Shown one piece after another: positions 18,398 through 27,635 of a DNA stretch of 64,000 bases (position 1 is its first letter; every line of letters begins with the position of its first letter). This DNA is from Sutcliffiella horikoshii. GTDB taxonomy: Bacteria > Bacillota > Bacilli > Bacillales > Bacillaceae_I. The DNA is taken from NCBI RefSeq assembly GCF_021991925.1, contig NZ_RXZI01000001.1, forward strand, positions 620,001 to 684,000, written 5' to 3'. The position numbers were made by a program, and so were the translations under genes. The notes under the pieces were generated by a model. It had not been told where the DNA came from and made no database searches. It saw only the letters and a list, made by a program, of their open reading frames with translations.

Positions 18398-19177
18398 ATG
18401 CCATTATTACAAAAAACAAGAACAATCAATGCAATGTTACAAAGAGCAGCAGGAAAACCCGTTAACTTCAAAGAGATGTCTGAAACATTATGTAATGTAA
18501 TTGAAGCTAATGTGTTTGTACTGTCTCGCCGTGGAAAGCTATTGGGATATTCGATCAATCAACAGATTGAAAATGAACGTATGATCAAAATGCTTGAAGA
18601 TCGACAGTTCCCAGAGGAATACACAAAAAACTTGTTCAATATCTCTGAAACATCCTCTAACCTTGATGTAGAGAGTGAATATACAGCATTCCCTGTAGAA
18701 AACAAAGAATTGTTTCAATCAGGTTTAACGACCATCGTACCGATCATCGGTGGTGGGGAACGTCTTGGAACACTGATTCTTGCTCGTCTGCAAGAACCAT
18801 TCTCTGATGATGATCTTATCTTGGCTGAATATGGTGCGACTGTGGTAGGGATGGAAATCCTTCGAGAGAAAGCGGAAGAAATCGAAGAGGAAGCTAGAAG
18901 TAAAGCTGTCGTGCAAATGGCAATCAGCTCCCTATCGTACAGTGAGCTTGAAGCGATCGAGCATATTTTTGAAGAGCTTGATGGAAAAGAAGGTCTGCTT
19001 GTGGCAAGTAAAATTGCCGACAGAGTGGGGATTACACGTTCTGTTATCGTAAATGCATTACGTAAACTAGAAAGCGCAGGAGTAATAGAGTCCCGTTCAC
19101 TAGGAATGAAAGGCACTTACATTAAAGTTCTTAACGACAAATTCTTGTTTGAGCTTTCAAAATTGAAGTCACACTAA
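18398..19177 (+). CDS. codY: GTP- and branched-chain amino acid-sensing regulator CodY
   Basis: CodY represses many nutrient-limitation genes, and in B. subtilis also the fla/che operon that starts downstream here. The 259-residue protein has an N-terminal GAF domain that binds isoleucine, leucine or valine, a long linker helix ([16 protein letters not shown]), and a C-terminal winged helix-turn-helix ([28 protein letters not shown]-type, about 200-235). Start is ATG 18398 behind AGGAGGAAAT. A strong terminator separates it from flgB. Confidence 0.98.
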   Translation: MPLLQKTRTINAMLQRAAGKPVNFKEMSETLCNVIEANVFVLSRRGKLLGYSINQQIENERMIKMLEDRQFPEEYTKNLFNISETSSNLDVESEYTAFPVENKELFQSGLTTIVPIIGGGERLGTLILARLQEPFSDDDLILAEYGATVVGMEILREKAEEIEEEARSKAVVQMAISSLSYSELEAIEHIFEELDGKEGLLVASKIADRVGITRSVIVNALRKLESAGVIESRSLGMKGTYIKVLNDKFLFELSKLKSH

Positions 19178-19189
19178 GATTCTTAACAT

Positions 19190-19242
19190 AAAAAGGGTCT
19201 GATCATGACTGCTAAAATAGCAGCTGGTCAGACCCTTTTTTG
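19190..19242 (+). terminator. Strong terminator after codY
   Basis: AAAAAGGGTCTGATCA pairs with TGGTCAGACCCTTTTT over about 16 bp (one wobble), with a central loop that can fold further (GCTAAAATAGC), followed by T residues. It insulates the fla/che operon from codY transcription. Confidence 0.92.
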
Positions 19243-19334
19243 TTCATTTCAAGCACTTATACTGGTCCTTGAAAATTTATGGGTCTATGTACCTACTTTG
19301 CAAAATGAGTCGAATTATCGATTTTTTTTAACAA

Positions 19335-19364
19335 TTGACACATAGACATATGTGTTACCTTAAT
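19335..19364 (+). promoter_or_regulatory. Candidate fla/che promoter with overlapping palindrome
   Basis: A perfect TTGACA (19335-19340) lies 18 bp before CTTAAT (19359-19364). The palindrome ACACATA-GACA-TATGTGT (19338-19355) starts inside the -35 and fills the spacer, the right place for a repressor. No convincing sigma-D promoter (TAAA...GCCGATAT) is visible here. Confidence 0.45.
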
Positions 19365-19402
19365 TTACAATACAGATATACATACATATTTCGACAAACT
19401 TA

Positions 19403-19408
19403 TATAAT
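19403..19408 (+). promoter_or_regulatory. Alternative -10 element near flgB
   Basis: A perfect TATAAT lies 32 bp before the flgB start codon, but the hexamers 17-18 bp upstream (ACATAC, TACATA) match the -35 consensus poorly. It may need an activator. Confidence 0.35.
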
Positions 19409-19440
19409 TCGTTACAAAAGATTTATTTATGGGGGTACTA

Positions 19441-19830
19441 ATGAAGATTTTTTCGACATCCATCCAAGCATTGGAAAAAGGGATACAATACTCAGGGGTA
19501 AAACATAAAGCGATTTCTCATAATATCGCAAACGTAGATACACCGAATTTTAAGAGAAAAGAAATTTCACCAAATTTTGGGGAGGCTTTTCAAAAAGCAC
19601 TCAAGTCACATAAAACAGATGCCAGGCATCATGATTTCTCGGGAACAATGAATCTTCCATACAAGTCAGATAAAACGAATCATTCCTATTCGCATAATGG
19701 CAATAATGTCGACATCGATAAAGAAATGTCAGACTTGGCTGAAAATCAAATATATTATTACACTTTGATTGACCAGATGAATGGAAAGTTTCAATCTTTG
19801 CAATCCGTAATTAAAGGAGGTAAGGCATAA
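19441..19830 (+). CDS. flgB: Flagellar proximal rod protein FlgB
   Basis: First gene of the fla/che operon. FlgB is one of the rod subunits exported without a cleaved signal. The 129-residue product has the rod-protein N-terminus (AISHNIANVDTPNFKRKEISP near residue 25) and the helical C-terminus. Start chosen at ATG 19441 behind GGGGGT, giving the same length as B. subtilis FlgB; the ATG at 19429 overlaps the ribosome site. Its stop overlaps the flgC start by one base (TAATG). Confidence 0.96.
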   Translation: MKIFSTSIQALEKGIQYSGVKHKAISHNIANVDTPNFKRKEISPNFGEAFQKALKSHKTDARHHDFSGTMNLPYKSDKTNHSYSHNGNNVDIDKEMSDLAENQIYYYTLIDQMNGKFQSLQSVIKGGKA

Positions 19831-20282
19831 TGTCAATGTTTAAAAGCATGAATATTTCTGCCTCCGCACTGACTGCACAGAGGCTCAGAATGGATGTCAT
19901 CTCTTCTAATATGGCAAATGTCGACTCTACAAGAGGAACATACCGTAATGGTCAATGGGAACCATACAAGAGGAAGGTGGTGGAAACTGCATCAAAAGAG
20001 AACAGTTTCCAGTCGTTCTTACAAAAAGCCTCTGGTGCAAAGGATGGAATTGGGAATGGAGTGAGTATTACGAGAATAAAAGAGGATAATGCTCCATTCC
20101 GAGTGGTTTTTGACCCTGAACATCCGGATGCCAATGAAGAGGGATATGTAGAACTGCCAAACGTGGATCCATTGAAAGAAATGGTGGACCTTATGAGTGC
20201 TTCAAGGTCATACGAAGCAAACGTTACAGTTTTCAATGCCTCCAAGGGAATTATGATGAAAACTTTGGAGCTGGGTAAATAA
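19830..20282 (+). CDS. flgC: Flagellar proximal rod protein FlgC
   Basis: A 150-residue rod subunit. The N-terminus holds the axial-protein motif LRMDVISSNMANVDSTRG, and the C-terminus has NVDPLKEMVDLMSASRSYEANVTVFNASK, the typical FlgC ending. Start ATG 19830 overlaps the flgB stop, with AAAGGAGGTAAG upstream. Confidence 0.97.
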   Translation: MSMFKSMNISASALTAQRLRMDVISSNMANVDSTRGTYRNGQWEPYKRKVVETASKENSFQSFLQKASGAKDGIGNGVSITRIKEDNAPFRVVFDPEHPDANEEGYVELPNVDPLKEMVDLMSASRSYEANVTVFNASKGIMMKTLELGK

Positions 20283-20297
20283 ATGGGAGGGGTTTAA

Positions 20298-20594
20298 ATG
20301 ATTTCCAAGATAACTAATACCAATCAAGTCGTCCAACAGACAAACAGCCTTCAGAAAACGAGCGGTGATGTGCATCAGCAATTTTCGACTTATCTGAAGA
20401 ATGCAATCAATGAAGTGAACAATTCTCAAGTTGCTTCCAATCAAATAACGACAAAGCTTGTCAACAATGAAGGAGTAGAGCTCCATGATGTCTTGATTGC
20501 CCAACAAAAAGCAAGTGTTGCCATGCAATTGACGATGGAAGTGAGAAATAAAGGCGTTGAAGCCTATCAAGAAATCATGAGAATGCAAGTATAA
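20298..20594 (+). CDS. fliE: Flagellar hook-basal body protein FliE
   Basis: FliE joins the MS ring to the rod. This 98-residue helical product ends with the family motif DVLIAQQKASVAMQLTMEVRNKGVEAYQEIMRMQV-like segment. Start is ATG 20298 behind GGGAGGGG. A 72-nt gap with a hairpin separates it from fliF. Confidence 0.96.
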   Translation: MISKITNTNQVVQQTNSLQKTSGDVHQQFSTYLKNAINEVNNSQVASNQITTKLVNNEGVELHDVLIAQQKASVAMQLTMEVRNKGVEAYQEIMRMQV

Positions 20595-20612
20595 TCACTA
20601 GAAAACTAGATG

Positions 20613-20652
20613 CGGTTATTCACTGCATAACTGTGCTGCAAGATAATAACCG
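20613..20652 (+). promoter_or_regulatory. Hairpin abutting the fliF ribosome binding site
   Basis: CGGTTATT (20613-20620) and AATAACCG (20645-20652) pair over 8 bp around a 24-nt loop. The last stem base touches the GGGG of the fliF Shine-Dalgarno, so folding could affect fliF translation or mark an mRNA cleavage point. Confidence 0.45.
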
Positions 20653-20666
20653 GGGGAATTGACGTA

Positions 20667-22259
20667 ATGAAAGAAAAATTACAAGAGATAAAGATAAAAA
20701 CTACTTCCTTTTGGAGAGACAGAAATAATACCCAAAGGACAGCGATAATAAGTACGGTGGTCGTATCATTTTTTGCAATATTTTCCACGATTTACTTTTT
20801 AACAAAGACAGATATGGCACCCCTTTATAAAGACCTGACAGTCCAGGAAACTGGACAAATCAAAGAAGTATTGGATGGTAGAGGAATCCAATCACAAATA
20901 ACGAGTAATGGTACAGCCATCCTGGTTCCCGAACAAACAGTAGATTCCTTAAAGGTGGAACTAGCAGCAGAAGGGGTACCTAAAAGCGGAAGTATCGATT
21001 ATGGCTTTTTTGGTGAAAGATCTGGGTTTGGCATGACCGATAATGAATTTCAAATTATGAAGCTCGATGCCATGCAAACGGAATTGGCCAATTTAGTTAA
21101 AGGAATTGATGGAGTTAGAGATGCACAAGTAATGCTAAGTCTTCCAGAGGAAGGCGTTTTCGTAAGAGAATCCAATCAGGAGGCATCTGCATCCATTGTC
21201 ATACATAATGAAGCTGGTTATCAGTTTGATCAGAATCATATAAATGCACTCTATCACCTTGTATCCAAAAGTGTTCCGAACCTACCTACGGATAATATCG
21301 TCATTATGAATCAAAATTTTGAGTATTTTGATTTGAAAAATAATCAAAATAATGGAAACTCTTTCAATGTGGCAACACAGCTTGAATTAAAAAAAGAGAT
21401 TGAAAGAGATATCCAAAGGCAAGTGCAACAAATGCTCGGAATGATGATGGGCTATAACAAAGTGGTCGTTTCCGTCACAACCGATATTGATTTTACCCAG
21501 GAAAACAGGGAAGAGAATCTTGTATCGCCGGTTGACCCAGAAAATATGGAAGGTATAGCAGTTAGTGTGGAACGGATCACGGAAACCTACACCGGAAGTG
21601 AAGACGCAGCAGGGGGAGTTCCAGGTACTGGCGAAGCAGACATCCCTGCTTATGTTGCCGGTGGCGCAAGCGGTAGTGGCGACTATGAACGAATGGAAGA
21701 AAGAATCAACAACGATGTTAATAGAATCAGGAAAGAGATAGTGGAGAGCCCTTATAAAGTAAGGGACATGGGTATCCAGGTAATGGTGGAACCGCCTATT
21801 GCAGATGACCCTTTATCTATGCAAGAAACCACGGTAGATGATATCAGACAGATTTTGAGCACGATTGTGCGTACTACCATTGATAAGAACATGTTGGGGG
21901 AAGATCCTCAAAATGCAAATATTAATGATAAAGTCGTGGTATCTGTGCAACCGTTCAATGGAAAAGTGGATATGGACCAAGCGCCTGCCTCCGCTATCCC
22001 TATGTGGGTGTATGTTGCTGCAGGAATTTTACTCGCCGTAATTCTTCTATTATTGTTCCTGCTATTAAGACGAAACAGGAATGAAGAAGAAGAAGAAGAG
22101 GGAATTTTTGTGGAAGAAGAAACGGTCCAGATAAATGTGCCGGATATAAATAATGAAAAAGAGTCAGAAAGCACTGCGCGTAGGAAACAACTAGAGAAAA
22201 TGGCAAAAGAGAAGCCGGATGAATTTGCTAAATTGTTACGCTCATGGCTCTCTGAATAA
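20667..22259 (+). CDS. fliF: Flagellar MS-ring protein FliF
   Basis: FliF forms the membrane ring on which the switch and export gate assemble. The 530-residue product has a first membrane segment at about 29-47, YscJ/FliF ring-building domains (PLYKDLTVQETGQIKEVLDGRGI), and a Gly/Ala-rich stretch (GGVPGTGEADIPAYVAGG). A second membrane segment lies at about 447-467. The cytoplasmic tail binds FliG and ends KPDEFAKLLRSWLSE. A run of acidic residues follows the second membrane segment. Start is ATG 20667. Confidence 0.97.
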   Translation: MKEKLQEIKIKTTSFWRDRNNTQRTAIISTVVVSFFAIFSTIYFLTKTDMAPLYKDLTVQETGQIKEVLDGRGIQSQITSNGTAILVPEQTVDSLKVELAAEGVPKSGSIDYGFFGERSGFGMTDNEFQIMKLDAMQTELANLVKGIDGVRDAQVMLSLPEEGVFVRESNQEASASIVIHNEAGYQFDQNHINALYHLVSKSVPNLPTDNIVIMNQNFEYFDLKNNQNNGNSFNVATQLELKKEIERDIQRQVQQMLGMMMGYNKVVVSVTTDIDFTQENREENLVSPVDPENMEGIAVSVERITETYTGSEDAAGGVPGTGEADIPAYVAGGASGSGDYERMEERINNDVNRIRKEIVESPYKVRDMGIQVMVEPPIADDPLSMQETTVDDIRQILSTIVRTTIDKNMLGEDPQNANINDKVVVSVQPFNGKVDMDQAPASAIPMWVYVAAGILLAVILLLLFLLLRRNRNEEEEEEGIFVEEETVQINVPDINNEKESESTARRKQLEKMAKEKPDEFAKLLRSWLSE

Positions 22260-22272
22260 AGGGGAGATATAA

Positions 22273-23292
22273 ATGGCAAAAGCAGCCCAGTCAAAAGTCT
22301 TTTCCAACAAACAAAAAGCGGCCATATTATTGATCTCACTGGGCCCGGATGTATCGGCTTCCGTATACAAGCATCTTTCAGAAGATGAAATCGAGAAGCT
22401 GACACTTGAGATTAGCGGTGTAAGAACGGTCGATAGTCACATAAAGGAAGATGTTCTTGAAGAATTTCATCAAATTGCACTTGCTCAGGATTATATATCA
22501 CAGGGCGGTATTAGCTATGCCAAAACAGTACTTGAAAAAGCGTTGGGGAAAGACCAGGCCGCAGCGATCATTACCCGTCTGACATCATCCTTACAGGTGA
22601 AGCCTTTTGATTTCGCGAGGAAAGCGGATGCATCGCAGATTCTTAATTTCATCCAAAACGAACATCCACAGACAATTGCACTCGTATTATCCTATTTGGA
22701 GCCGACAAAGTCTGGACAGATCCTTTCGGAATTGCCACAGGAGCTACAGGCTGATATAGCGAAAAGGATAGCGGTCATGGATAGTACCTCACCGGAAATA
22801 ATTAATGAAGTGGAGCAAATACTCGAACGGAAGCTATCGACCACTGTTACACGGGATTACACCAATACTGGTGGTATCGATTCTGTCGTGGACGTGCTAA
22901 ATCAGGTGGATAGAAGCACGGAAAGGACCATTCTGGATTCTCTTGAAATTCAAGACCCCGAACTGGCGGAAGAAATCAAGAAACGCATGTTTGTATTCGA
23001 AGATATTGTCACATTGGATAATATGGCCATCCAGAGGGTCATCCGTGATGTGGAAAATGAAGATCTGATGCTTGCATTGAAGGTAGCAAGTGAAGAGGTT
23101 AAGGACATCGTCTTTAAAAATATGTCCAAGAGAATGGTAGAAACGATGAAGGATGATATGGAGTATATGGGGCCTGTCCGTTTGAAGGATGTGGAAGAGT
23201 CGCAATCCCGTATTGTTGGTATCATCAGGAAGTTGGAAGAAGCAGGGGAAATCGTCATTGCACGTGGTGGAGGAGATGACATCATTGTCTAA
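22273..23292 (+). CDS. fliG: Flagellar motor switch protein FliG
   Basis: FliG transmits torque from the stator and sets rotation direction. The 339-residue product has the N-terminal FliF-binding domain (QKAAILLISLGPDVSASVYKHL), the middle domain with EHPQTIALVLSYL, and the C-terminal torque helix with charged residues (DNMAIQRVIRDVENEDLMLALK). It ends in ARGGGDDIIV. The fliH start lies inside its last codons (17-nt overlap). Confidence 0.98.
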   Translation: MAKAAQSKVFSNKQKAAILLISLGPDVSASVYKHLSEDEIEKLTLEISGVRTVDSHIKEDVLEEFHQIALAQDYISQGGISYAKTVLEKALGKDQAAAIITRLTSSLQVKPFDFARKADASQILNFIQNEHPQTIALVLSYLEPTKSGQILSELPQELQADIAKRIAVMDSTSPEIINEVEQILERKLSTTVTRDYTNTGGIDSVVDVLNQVDRSTERTILDSLEIQDPELAEEIKKRMFVFEDIVTLDNMAIQRVIRDVENEDLMLALKVASEEVKDIVFKNMSKRMVETMKDDMEYMGPVRLKDVEESQSRIVGIIRKLEEAGEIVIARGGGDDIIV

Positions 23293-24058
23293 ACTCATAA
23301 AGTCCTCCCGTTTAGGTGATGCGGGAGGCGGCTCGGTATCCATTAAGGTCGCTCCCATCTTTTCAAGGAAGCAATTAGAGGCTCCATCAGAGACTGGAGT
23401 CGGCCATAGTATCGATTTTATCAACCAAACGATTGAAAAAGCCAAAGAAGAAGCCGCAAGTATTGTGGAACATGCAACCAAGGAACGTGAAAAGGCTGCC
23501 TTGCAGATAGAAAAAGATAAAAAGGATTGGGAAGAAGAAAGGGAAACATGGAAGCAGCAAGCTTACATGGAAGGACATGAGCAAGGCTATCAAGTTGGTA
23601 AAAAGGAAGCGTTCACCGAATACGAAGCTAGATTGGCAGAGGCGCAAAGAATCATAGACTTAGCAAAAGTGGAGCATCACAAAAAATTGGATAGCTCCAT
23701 AGAGTCCATCGTGACACTTAGCATGAAAGTCGCCGAAAAAGTCCTGGGATGTACGCTGGAAGCAGACCCTTCTTACTATACAAATCTAGTTCAAGCCGCC
23801 CTGAAAGAAGTGAAAGAAAAAGAAGAAATAAGAATTTATGTCAGCCCAAAACAATACCCGAATATCCTGCAAAATAAACAACTTCTCCAAAATATTATTA
23901 ACAGTCAATACGATCTCGCCATCTATCCTGAACCGGACCTCCCCGGGGATGGCTGCTGGATAGATTCCTCCGCTGGAAGGATGGAAGTATCCATCCAAAC
24001 CCAACTGGCAGAGATAAAAAATCACTTACTGCAATTGGTAAGGATGGGTATCGAGTGA
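23276..24058 (+). CDS. fliH: Flagellar export regulator FliH
   Basis: FliH binds and regulates the FliI ATPase. The 260-residue product is charged and helical in the middle (FINQTIEKAKEEAASIVEHA, then Glu/Lys-rich coiled coil), including a GHEQGYQVGKKEA segment of the GxxxG type common in FliH. A vacuolar ATPase E-like C-terminal domain follows. Start chosen at ATG 23276 behind GGTGGAGGAG, overlapping fliG; a longer frame from 23189 lacks a ribosome site. It overlaps fliI at the GTGATG junction. Confidence 0.93.
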   Translation: MTSLSKLIKSSRLGDAGGGSVSIKVAPIFSRKQLEAPSETGVGHSIDFINQTIEKAKEEAASIVEHATKEREKAALQIEKDKKDWEEERETWKQQAYMEGHEQGYQVGKKEAFTEYEARLAEAQRIIDLAKVEHHKKLDSSIESIVTLSMKVAEKVLGCTLEADPSYYTNLVQAALKEVKEKEEIRIYVSPKQYPNILQNKQLLQNIINSQYDLAIYPEPDLPGDGCWIDSSAGRMEVSIQTQLAEIKNHLLQLVRMGIE

Positions 24059-25371
24059 TGATTACCATTGAAGAGTTGCTGCAAGAGATCGAAGGTATAA
24101 ATCCCTATAAACGCTATGGGAAAGTTAAAAGGGTCATAGGTCTGATGATAGAATCCAAAGGACCAGAGAGCTCAATTGGAGACGTTTGTAACATTATCAT
24201 TAATAAAAAGAAAAATCGGATTGTGCAAGCGGAAGTTGTAGGCTTCAGGGATGAACATGTGATTCTGATGCCATTTACAGAAATTCAGGACATCGGCCCC
24301 GGATGTATAGTGGAAGCTACAAACAACGCACTAGAGATCCGGATTGGCGAAGAGCTTAGAGGCATGGTGCTAGATGCTTTGGGTCGACCTTTGAATCCGG
24401 AGGAGGAGTTGCCATTCGGGCTGGGTAAATTCCCTACAGACCAGGCGCCACCAAATCCGATGACAAGGCCTTCCATATCCGAGGAATTAGAAGTGGGAGT
24501 TAAGGTGATCGATGGACTCCTGACAGTCGGCAAGGGGCAAAGGGTCGGTATATTTGCAGGAAGTGGTGTCGGAAAAAGTACCCTTCTAGGCATGATTGCA
24601 AAGAATACACATGCTGATATAAATGTAATTGCTCTTATAGGAGAAAGGGGCAGAGAGGTTCGGGATTTTCTGGAACGAGATCTTGGCCCTGAGGGATTGA
24701 AAAGATCTATTGTCATCGTTGCAACCTCCGATCAGCCGGCCCTTATGAGAATAAAGGGGGCTTACACCGCAACTGCCATTTCCGAATATTTTCGTGACTT
24801 GGGTTATAACGTGATGTTGATGATGGACTCCGTTACAAGGGTCGCAATGGCTCAGCGGGAAGTAGGCTTAGCAGTTGGGGAGCCCCCGACTACAAAGGGT
24901 TACACACCTTCTGTCTTTTCTATGCTGCCTAAGTTGTTGGAGAGGACTGGGACGAACCAACATGGATCCATCACCGCGTTTTATACGGTGCTTGTAGACG
25001 GTGACGACATGAATGAGCCAATTGCGGATACTGTCCGGGGAATCTTGGATGGCCATTTTGTTTTGGATAGGGAACTAGCAAATAAAGGCCAATATCCAGC
25101 GATAAATGTTCTGAAGAGTGTGAGCCGTGTGATGAATAACATCGTTGGACCTGAACATAAGAAAGCGGCGGAGGCCATGCGTGAAAAACTATCAAAGTAT
25201 TATCAGGCCGAGGATCTAATAAATATTGGTGCCTATAAACGTGGGAGTTCGAGGGAGATAGATGACGCAATACAATCCTATCCCTTCATCATTCAATATC
25301 TGAAGCAAGAAGTAGAAGATAAATGGAGCTTTGCAGATAGTAAAGCGGAACTTACGAAAATAATGAATTAG
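24055..25371 (+). CDS. fliI: Flagellum-specific ATPase FliI
   Basis: FliI is the export-apparatus ATPase, related to F1-beta. The 438-residue product has Walker A GIFAGSGVGKSTLLGMIA near residue 170, Walker B VMLMMDSVTRVAMAQRE, and the family segment GEPPTTKGYTPSVFS. Start is either GTG 24055 or ATG 24058; both overlap the fliH stop and share the ribosome site AAGGATGGG. Confidence 0.97.
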   Translation: MMITIEELLQEIEGINPYKRYGKVKRVIGLMIESKGPESSIGDVCNIIINKKKNRIVQAEVVGFRDEHVILMPFTEIQDIGPGCIVEATNNALEIRIGEELRGMVLDALGRPLNPEEELPFGLGKFPTDQAPPNPMTRPSISEELEVGVKVIDGLLTVGKGQRVGIFAGSGVGKSTLLGMIAKNTHADINVIALIGERGREVRDFLERDLGPEGLKRSIVIVATSDQPALMRIKGAYTATAISEYFRDLGYNVMLMMDSVTRVAMAQREVGLAVGEPPTTKGYTPSVFSMLPKLLERTGTNQHGSITAFYTVLVDGDDMNEPIADTVRGILDGHFVLDRELANKGQYPAINVLKSVSRVMNNIVGPEHKKAAEAMREKLSKYYQAEDLINIGAYKRGSSREIDDAIQSYPFIIQYLKQEVEDKWSFADSKAELTKIMN

Positions 25372-25385
25372 AGTAGGTGAAAGGC

Positions 25386-25835
25386 ATGGCTGTTAGAAAA
25401 GGACGCCTGGAGAAAATCTTAGTTGTAAAAAAAGCAGAGAAAGACCAGGCAAGTTCGGAGTACCAACAAGCGATTTCCACATTTGAAACAGAAGGACAGG
25501 CATTATACGACCTATTAAAGCAAAAGGAAAAGCTGGAAGAGTCATTGCAAGGGAAGCTCAAGGCAGGAATACCGATCGAAATTCTCAAGCAGCAGCAATT
25601 CTTTATGGGGAACTTGGAAAAGAACGTCTTTCATCAACAGAAAAAGGTTAGCCATGCCAGAGCCTTCATGAATTTAAAGGAAGAGAAACTGAAGGAGCAG
25701 TCCGTGGAATGTAAAAAATACGAAGTGTTGGATGATAAAGAGAAGCTTTTCTGGAAGCAAAATGACCTTAAAGTGGAGGCAACTTTTATAGACGAACTCT
25801 CCATTCTTCAATATTCGCAAAACACAAATAGGTGA
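25386..25835 (+). CDS. fliJ: Flagellar export protein FliJ
   Basis: FliJ is the coiled-coil stalk of the export ATPase, comparable to the F1 gamma subunit. The 149-residue product is almost fully helical and charged, starting MAVRKGRLEKILVVKKAEKDQA. Start chosen at ATG 25386 after GTAGGTG, close to the B. subtilis length; the in-frame GTG at 25377 is within the ribosome site. Confidence 0.92.
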   Translation: MAVRKGRLEKILVVKKAEKDQASSEYQQAISTFETEGQALYDLLKQKEKLEESLQGKLKAGIPIEILKQQQFFMGNLEKNVFHQQKKVSHARAFMNLKEEKLKEQSVECKKYEVLDDKEKLFWKQNDLKVEATFIDELSILQYSQNTNR

Positions 25836-25842
25836 AAAAACC

Positions 25843-26418
25843 ATGAAAAAAGACAATCAAACCGAAGAAAAAGAAGGCAAATACACCTTCATGCAAAAAC
25901 TGCTTTACCTTTTTATCATACCACTTCTTTTTACAGTGGTAGTTATGCTTGGTTATTTGACATACGAAGGCAAGAATGTTTTTGAAGTAGCCCAAACTTT
26001 CCTGCCTGAAAAGGAAGAAGTTATTACTTCTATAGAAGGCCAAAAAGAACAGGAAACAACCTCCCCTGATGAAAATGAAAAAGGAAGGTCCTCTCAAGAT
26101 GTCATCCTTCTAGAGCGAAAGGTCAGTGAGAAGGAAAGGGAGATAACCAAGCTTGTTTCCCAGTTGGAGCAAGCAAACAAGCGGATAGAAGACCTACAAC
26201 AACAGCAACAACAGGTGAAAGCTTCCAATCGTGAGTTGGCCAAATTATATGAAGGAATGTCAACGAAAAAAGCTGCCCAGATCATCTTGGAATTGGAGGA
26301 AGAGAGGGCACTTCTCATTCTTAAAGAATTGAGCACATCAAAAACATCCTCTATTTTAGGTCAATTGGAACCAGAACAGGCAGCAAGGTTCACTGAACTA
26401 TTAGCTAAAAATGAATAG
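25843..26418 (+). CDS. ylxF: YlxF, MotE-like flagellar operon membrane protein
   Basis: A 191-residue protein between fliJ and fliK, as in B. subtilis. It has one membrane segment (about 21-43, LYLFIIPLLFTVVVMLGYLTY) and an extended charged coiled coil (VILLERKVSEKEREITKLVSQLEQANKRIEDLQQQQQ type). The C-terminal module (YEGMSTKKAAQIILELEEERALLILKELS) resembles the MgtE N-terminal/MotE family. MotE proteins chaperone motility proteins in the periplasm of some species; the Bacillus role is not known to me. Confidence 0.88.
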   Translation: MKKDNQTEEKEGKYTFMQKLLYLFIIPLLFTVVVMLGYLTYEGKNVFEVAQTFLPEKEEVITSIEGQKEQETTSPDENEKGRSSQDVILLERKVSEKEREITKLVSQLEQANKRIEDLQQQQQQVKASNRELAKLYEGMSTKKAAQIILELEEERALLILKELSTSKTSSILGQLEPEQAARFTELLAKNE

Positions 26419-26426
26419 AGAAAGGA

Positions 26427-27635
26427 ATGAACGAAGTGAACTTTTTTGTTGCCGGAGATATCGCTGCCATTCATTCAGAACAAGTAACAAAAATGGAGGG
26501 AAAGGTGAAAAAAGCTTCTATAGAAACAACGGATAGCTTTAGCTCCACCTTATCACGGAACCTCTTGGATTCATTGCTTGCACTTTCCAAACTAGAGAAC
26601 GAAAATATGGATTTGGAGGGAACGATTAGTGATGAATTACTTCTTGGAGACATGGTACAACAAATGGATGAAATCTTGTCACTGCAACTTACGATTCTGA
26701 ATGAAATACAAGAGTTGGAAGATAATTCAAATCGCACTATTCATACAGATGGGATTCCAGATGGCTATTATGAATTGCTCGAAGAAGTGATGGTCATGGT
26801 GAATGTACTTACTACCTTGAATCATTCAACACAAAGTGAGACAAGGGAGGCGTTGGAATCTTTTTCCCGCCTATCGGAAAGAGTGCTGTTGATTATGAAG
26901 GGATTTCTACAAACAAAAGAAGAAAAAACAAATCAGTTTGCACTCCCTCTAAAAGAGCATAAAAACCTTAAAGAGCTTATGAGTATGATTGAGAACAAGC
27001 TTGGTAAGCTGTTGTCGTTGGAAGTGACACAAAGACAGAACACGACATCTGTAACGGAGAAATCACCCAAACGTCCTGCCTATGCTTCTATTCCCGAAGC
27101 TGTTCTACAAAACGGCCCTGTAACGATGAATTTACTGCAGCTCCCAAAGCAGACTACGATTCAATGGACAATTGATACAACCACCAATGAGGCTGCCCGC
27201 GAGCAATTGCTTCAAAAACTTGAAGGTATTTTGGCAAAGACCTCAAGTAGACTTGTCAATGGTAATCAGTCCATCATAATCCGATTGGCACCAGAGCATC
27301 TAGGAACCTTACATATTAAACTGCAGGAAACACAACAGGGACTTATGGCGAAATTGATCGTGCATTCCAAGACGGCGGCATCCTTGCTTGAAAGCGGGAT
27401 GTCAAACCTGAAACAGGCCTTGATTCAATCGAATGTGAATATGGAAAAGCTAGAGATTGTCTTTCAGGACCAAGAACAAAAGTTCACTCAACAAAACAAA
27501 GATAACAATGAAGATTCATCCCATCCAAGGAATTTTTCCAAAAAGGACTCAAACGATGGGGATGATAATCAATCCTTTGAAGATGTACTCTTGGAAGAAT
27601 TGGAAATAAATAACGCTGTAGGTGACAGAGAATGA
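26427..27635 (+). CDS. fliK: Flagellar hook-length control protein FliK
   Basis: FliK measures hook length and switches export specificity through FlhB. The 402-residue product is variable and polar at the N-terminus. It carries the conserved C-terminal Flg_hook domain at about 275-345 (IIRLAPEHLGTLHIKL...LLESGMSNLKQALIQSNVNMEKLEI), then an Asn/Asp-rich tail. Start is ATG 26427 behind AGAAAGG. It overlaps flgD by 4 nt. Confidence 0.93.
   Translation: MNEVNFFVAGDIAAIHSEQVTKMEGKVKKASIETTDSFSSTLSRNLLDSLLALSKLENENMDLEGTISDELLLGDMVQQMDEILSLQLTILNEIQELEDNSNRTIHTDGIPDGYYELLEEVMVMVNVLTTLNHSTQSETREALESFSRLSERVLLIMKGFLQTKEEKTNQFALPLKEHKNLKELMSMIENKLGKLLSLEVTQRQNTTSVTEKSPKRPAYASIPEAVLQNGPVTMNLLQLPKQTTIQWTIDTTTNEAAREQLLQKLEGILAKTSSRLVNGNQSIIIRLAPEHLGTLHIKLQETQQGLMAKLIVHSKTAASLLESGMSNLKQALIQSNVNMEKLEIVFQDQEQKFTQQNKDNNEDSSHPRNFSKKDSNDGDDNQSFEDVLLEELEINNAVGDRE

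Noticed and set aside
19255-19290. CodY box upstream of flgB (TTGAAAATT half site)
   Set aside because: Only about 9 of 15 positions match the CodY consensus, too few to call, although CodY control of fla/che is known in B. subtilis.
23189-23276. Extended fliH start inside fliG
   Set aside because: No ribosome site precedes it, whereas ATG 23276 has a clear GGTGGAGGAG.
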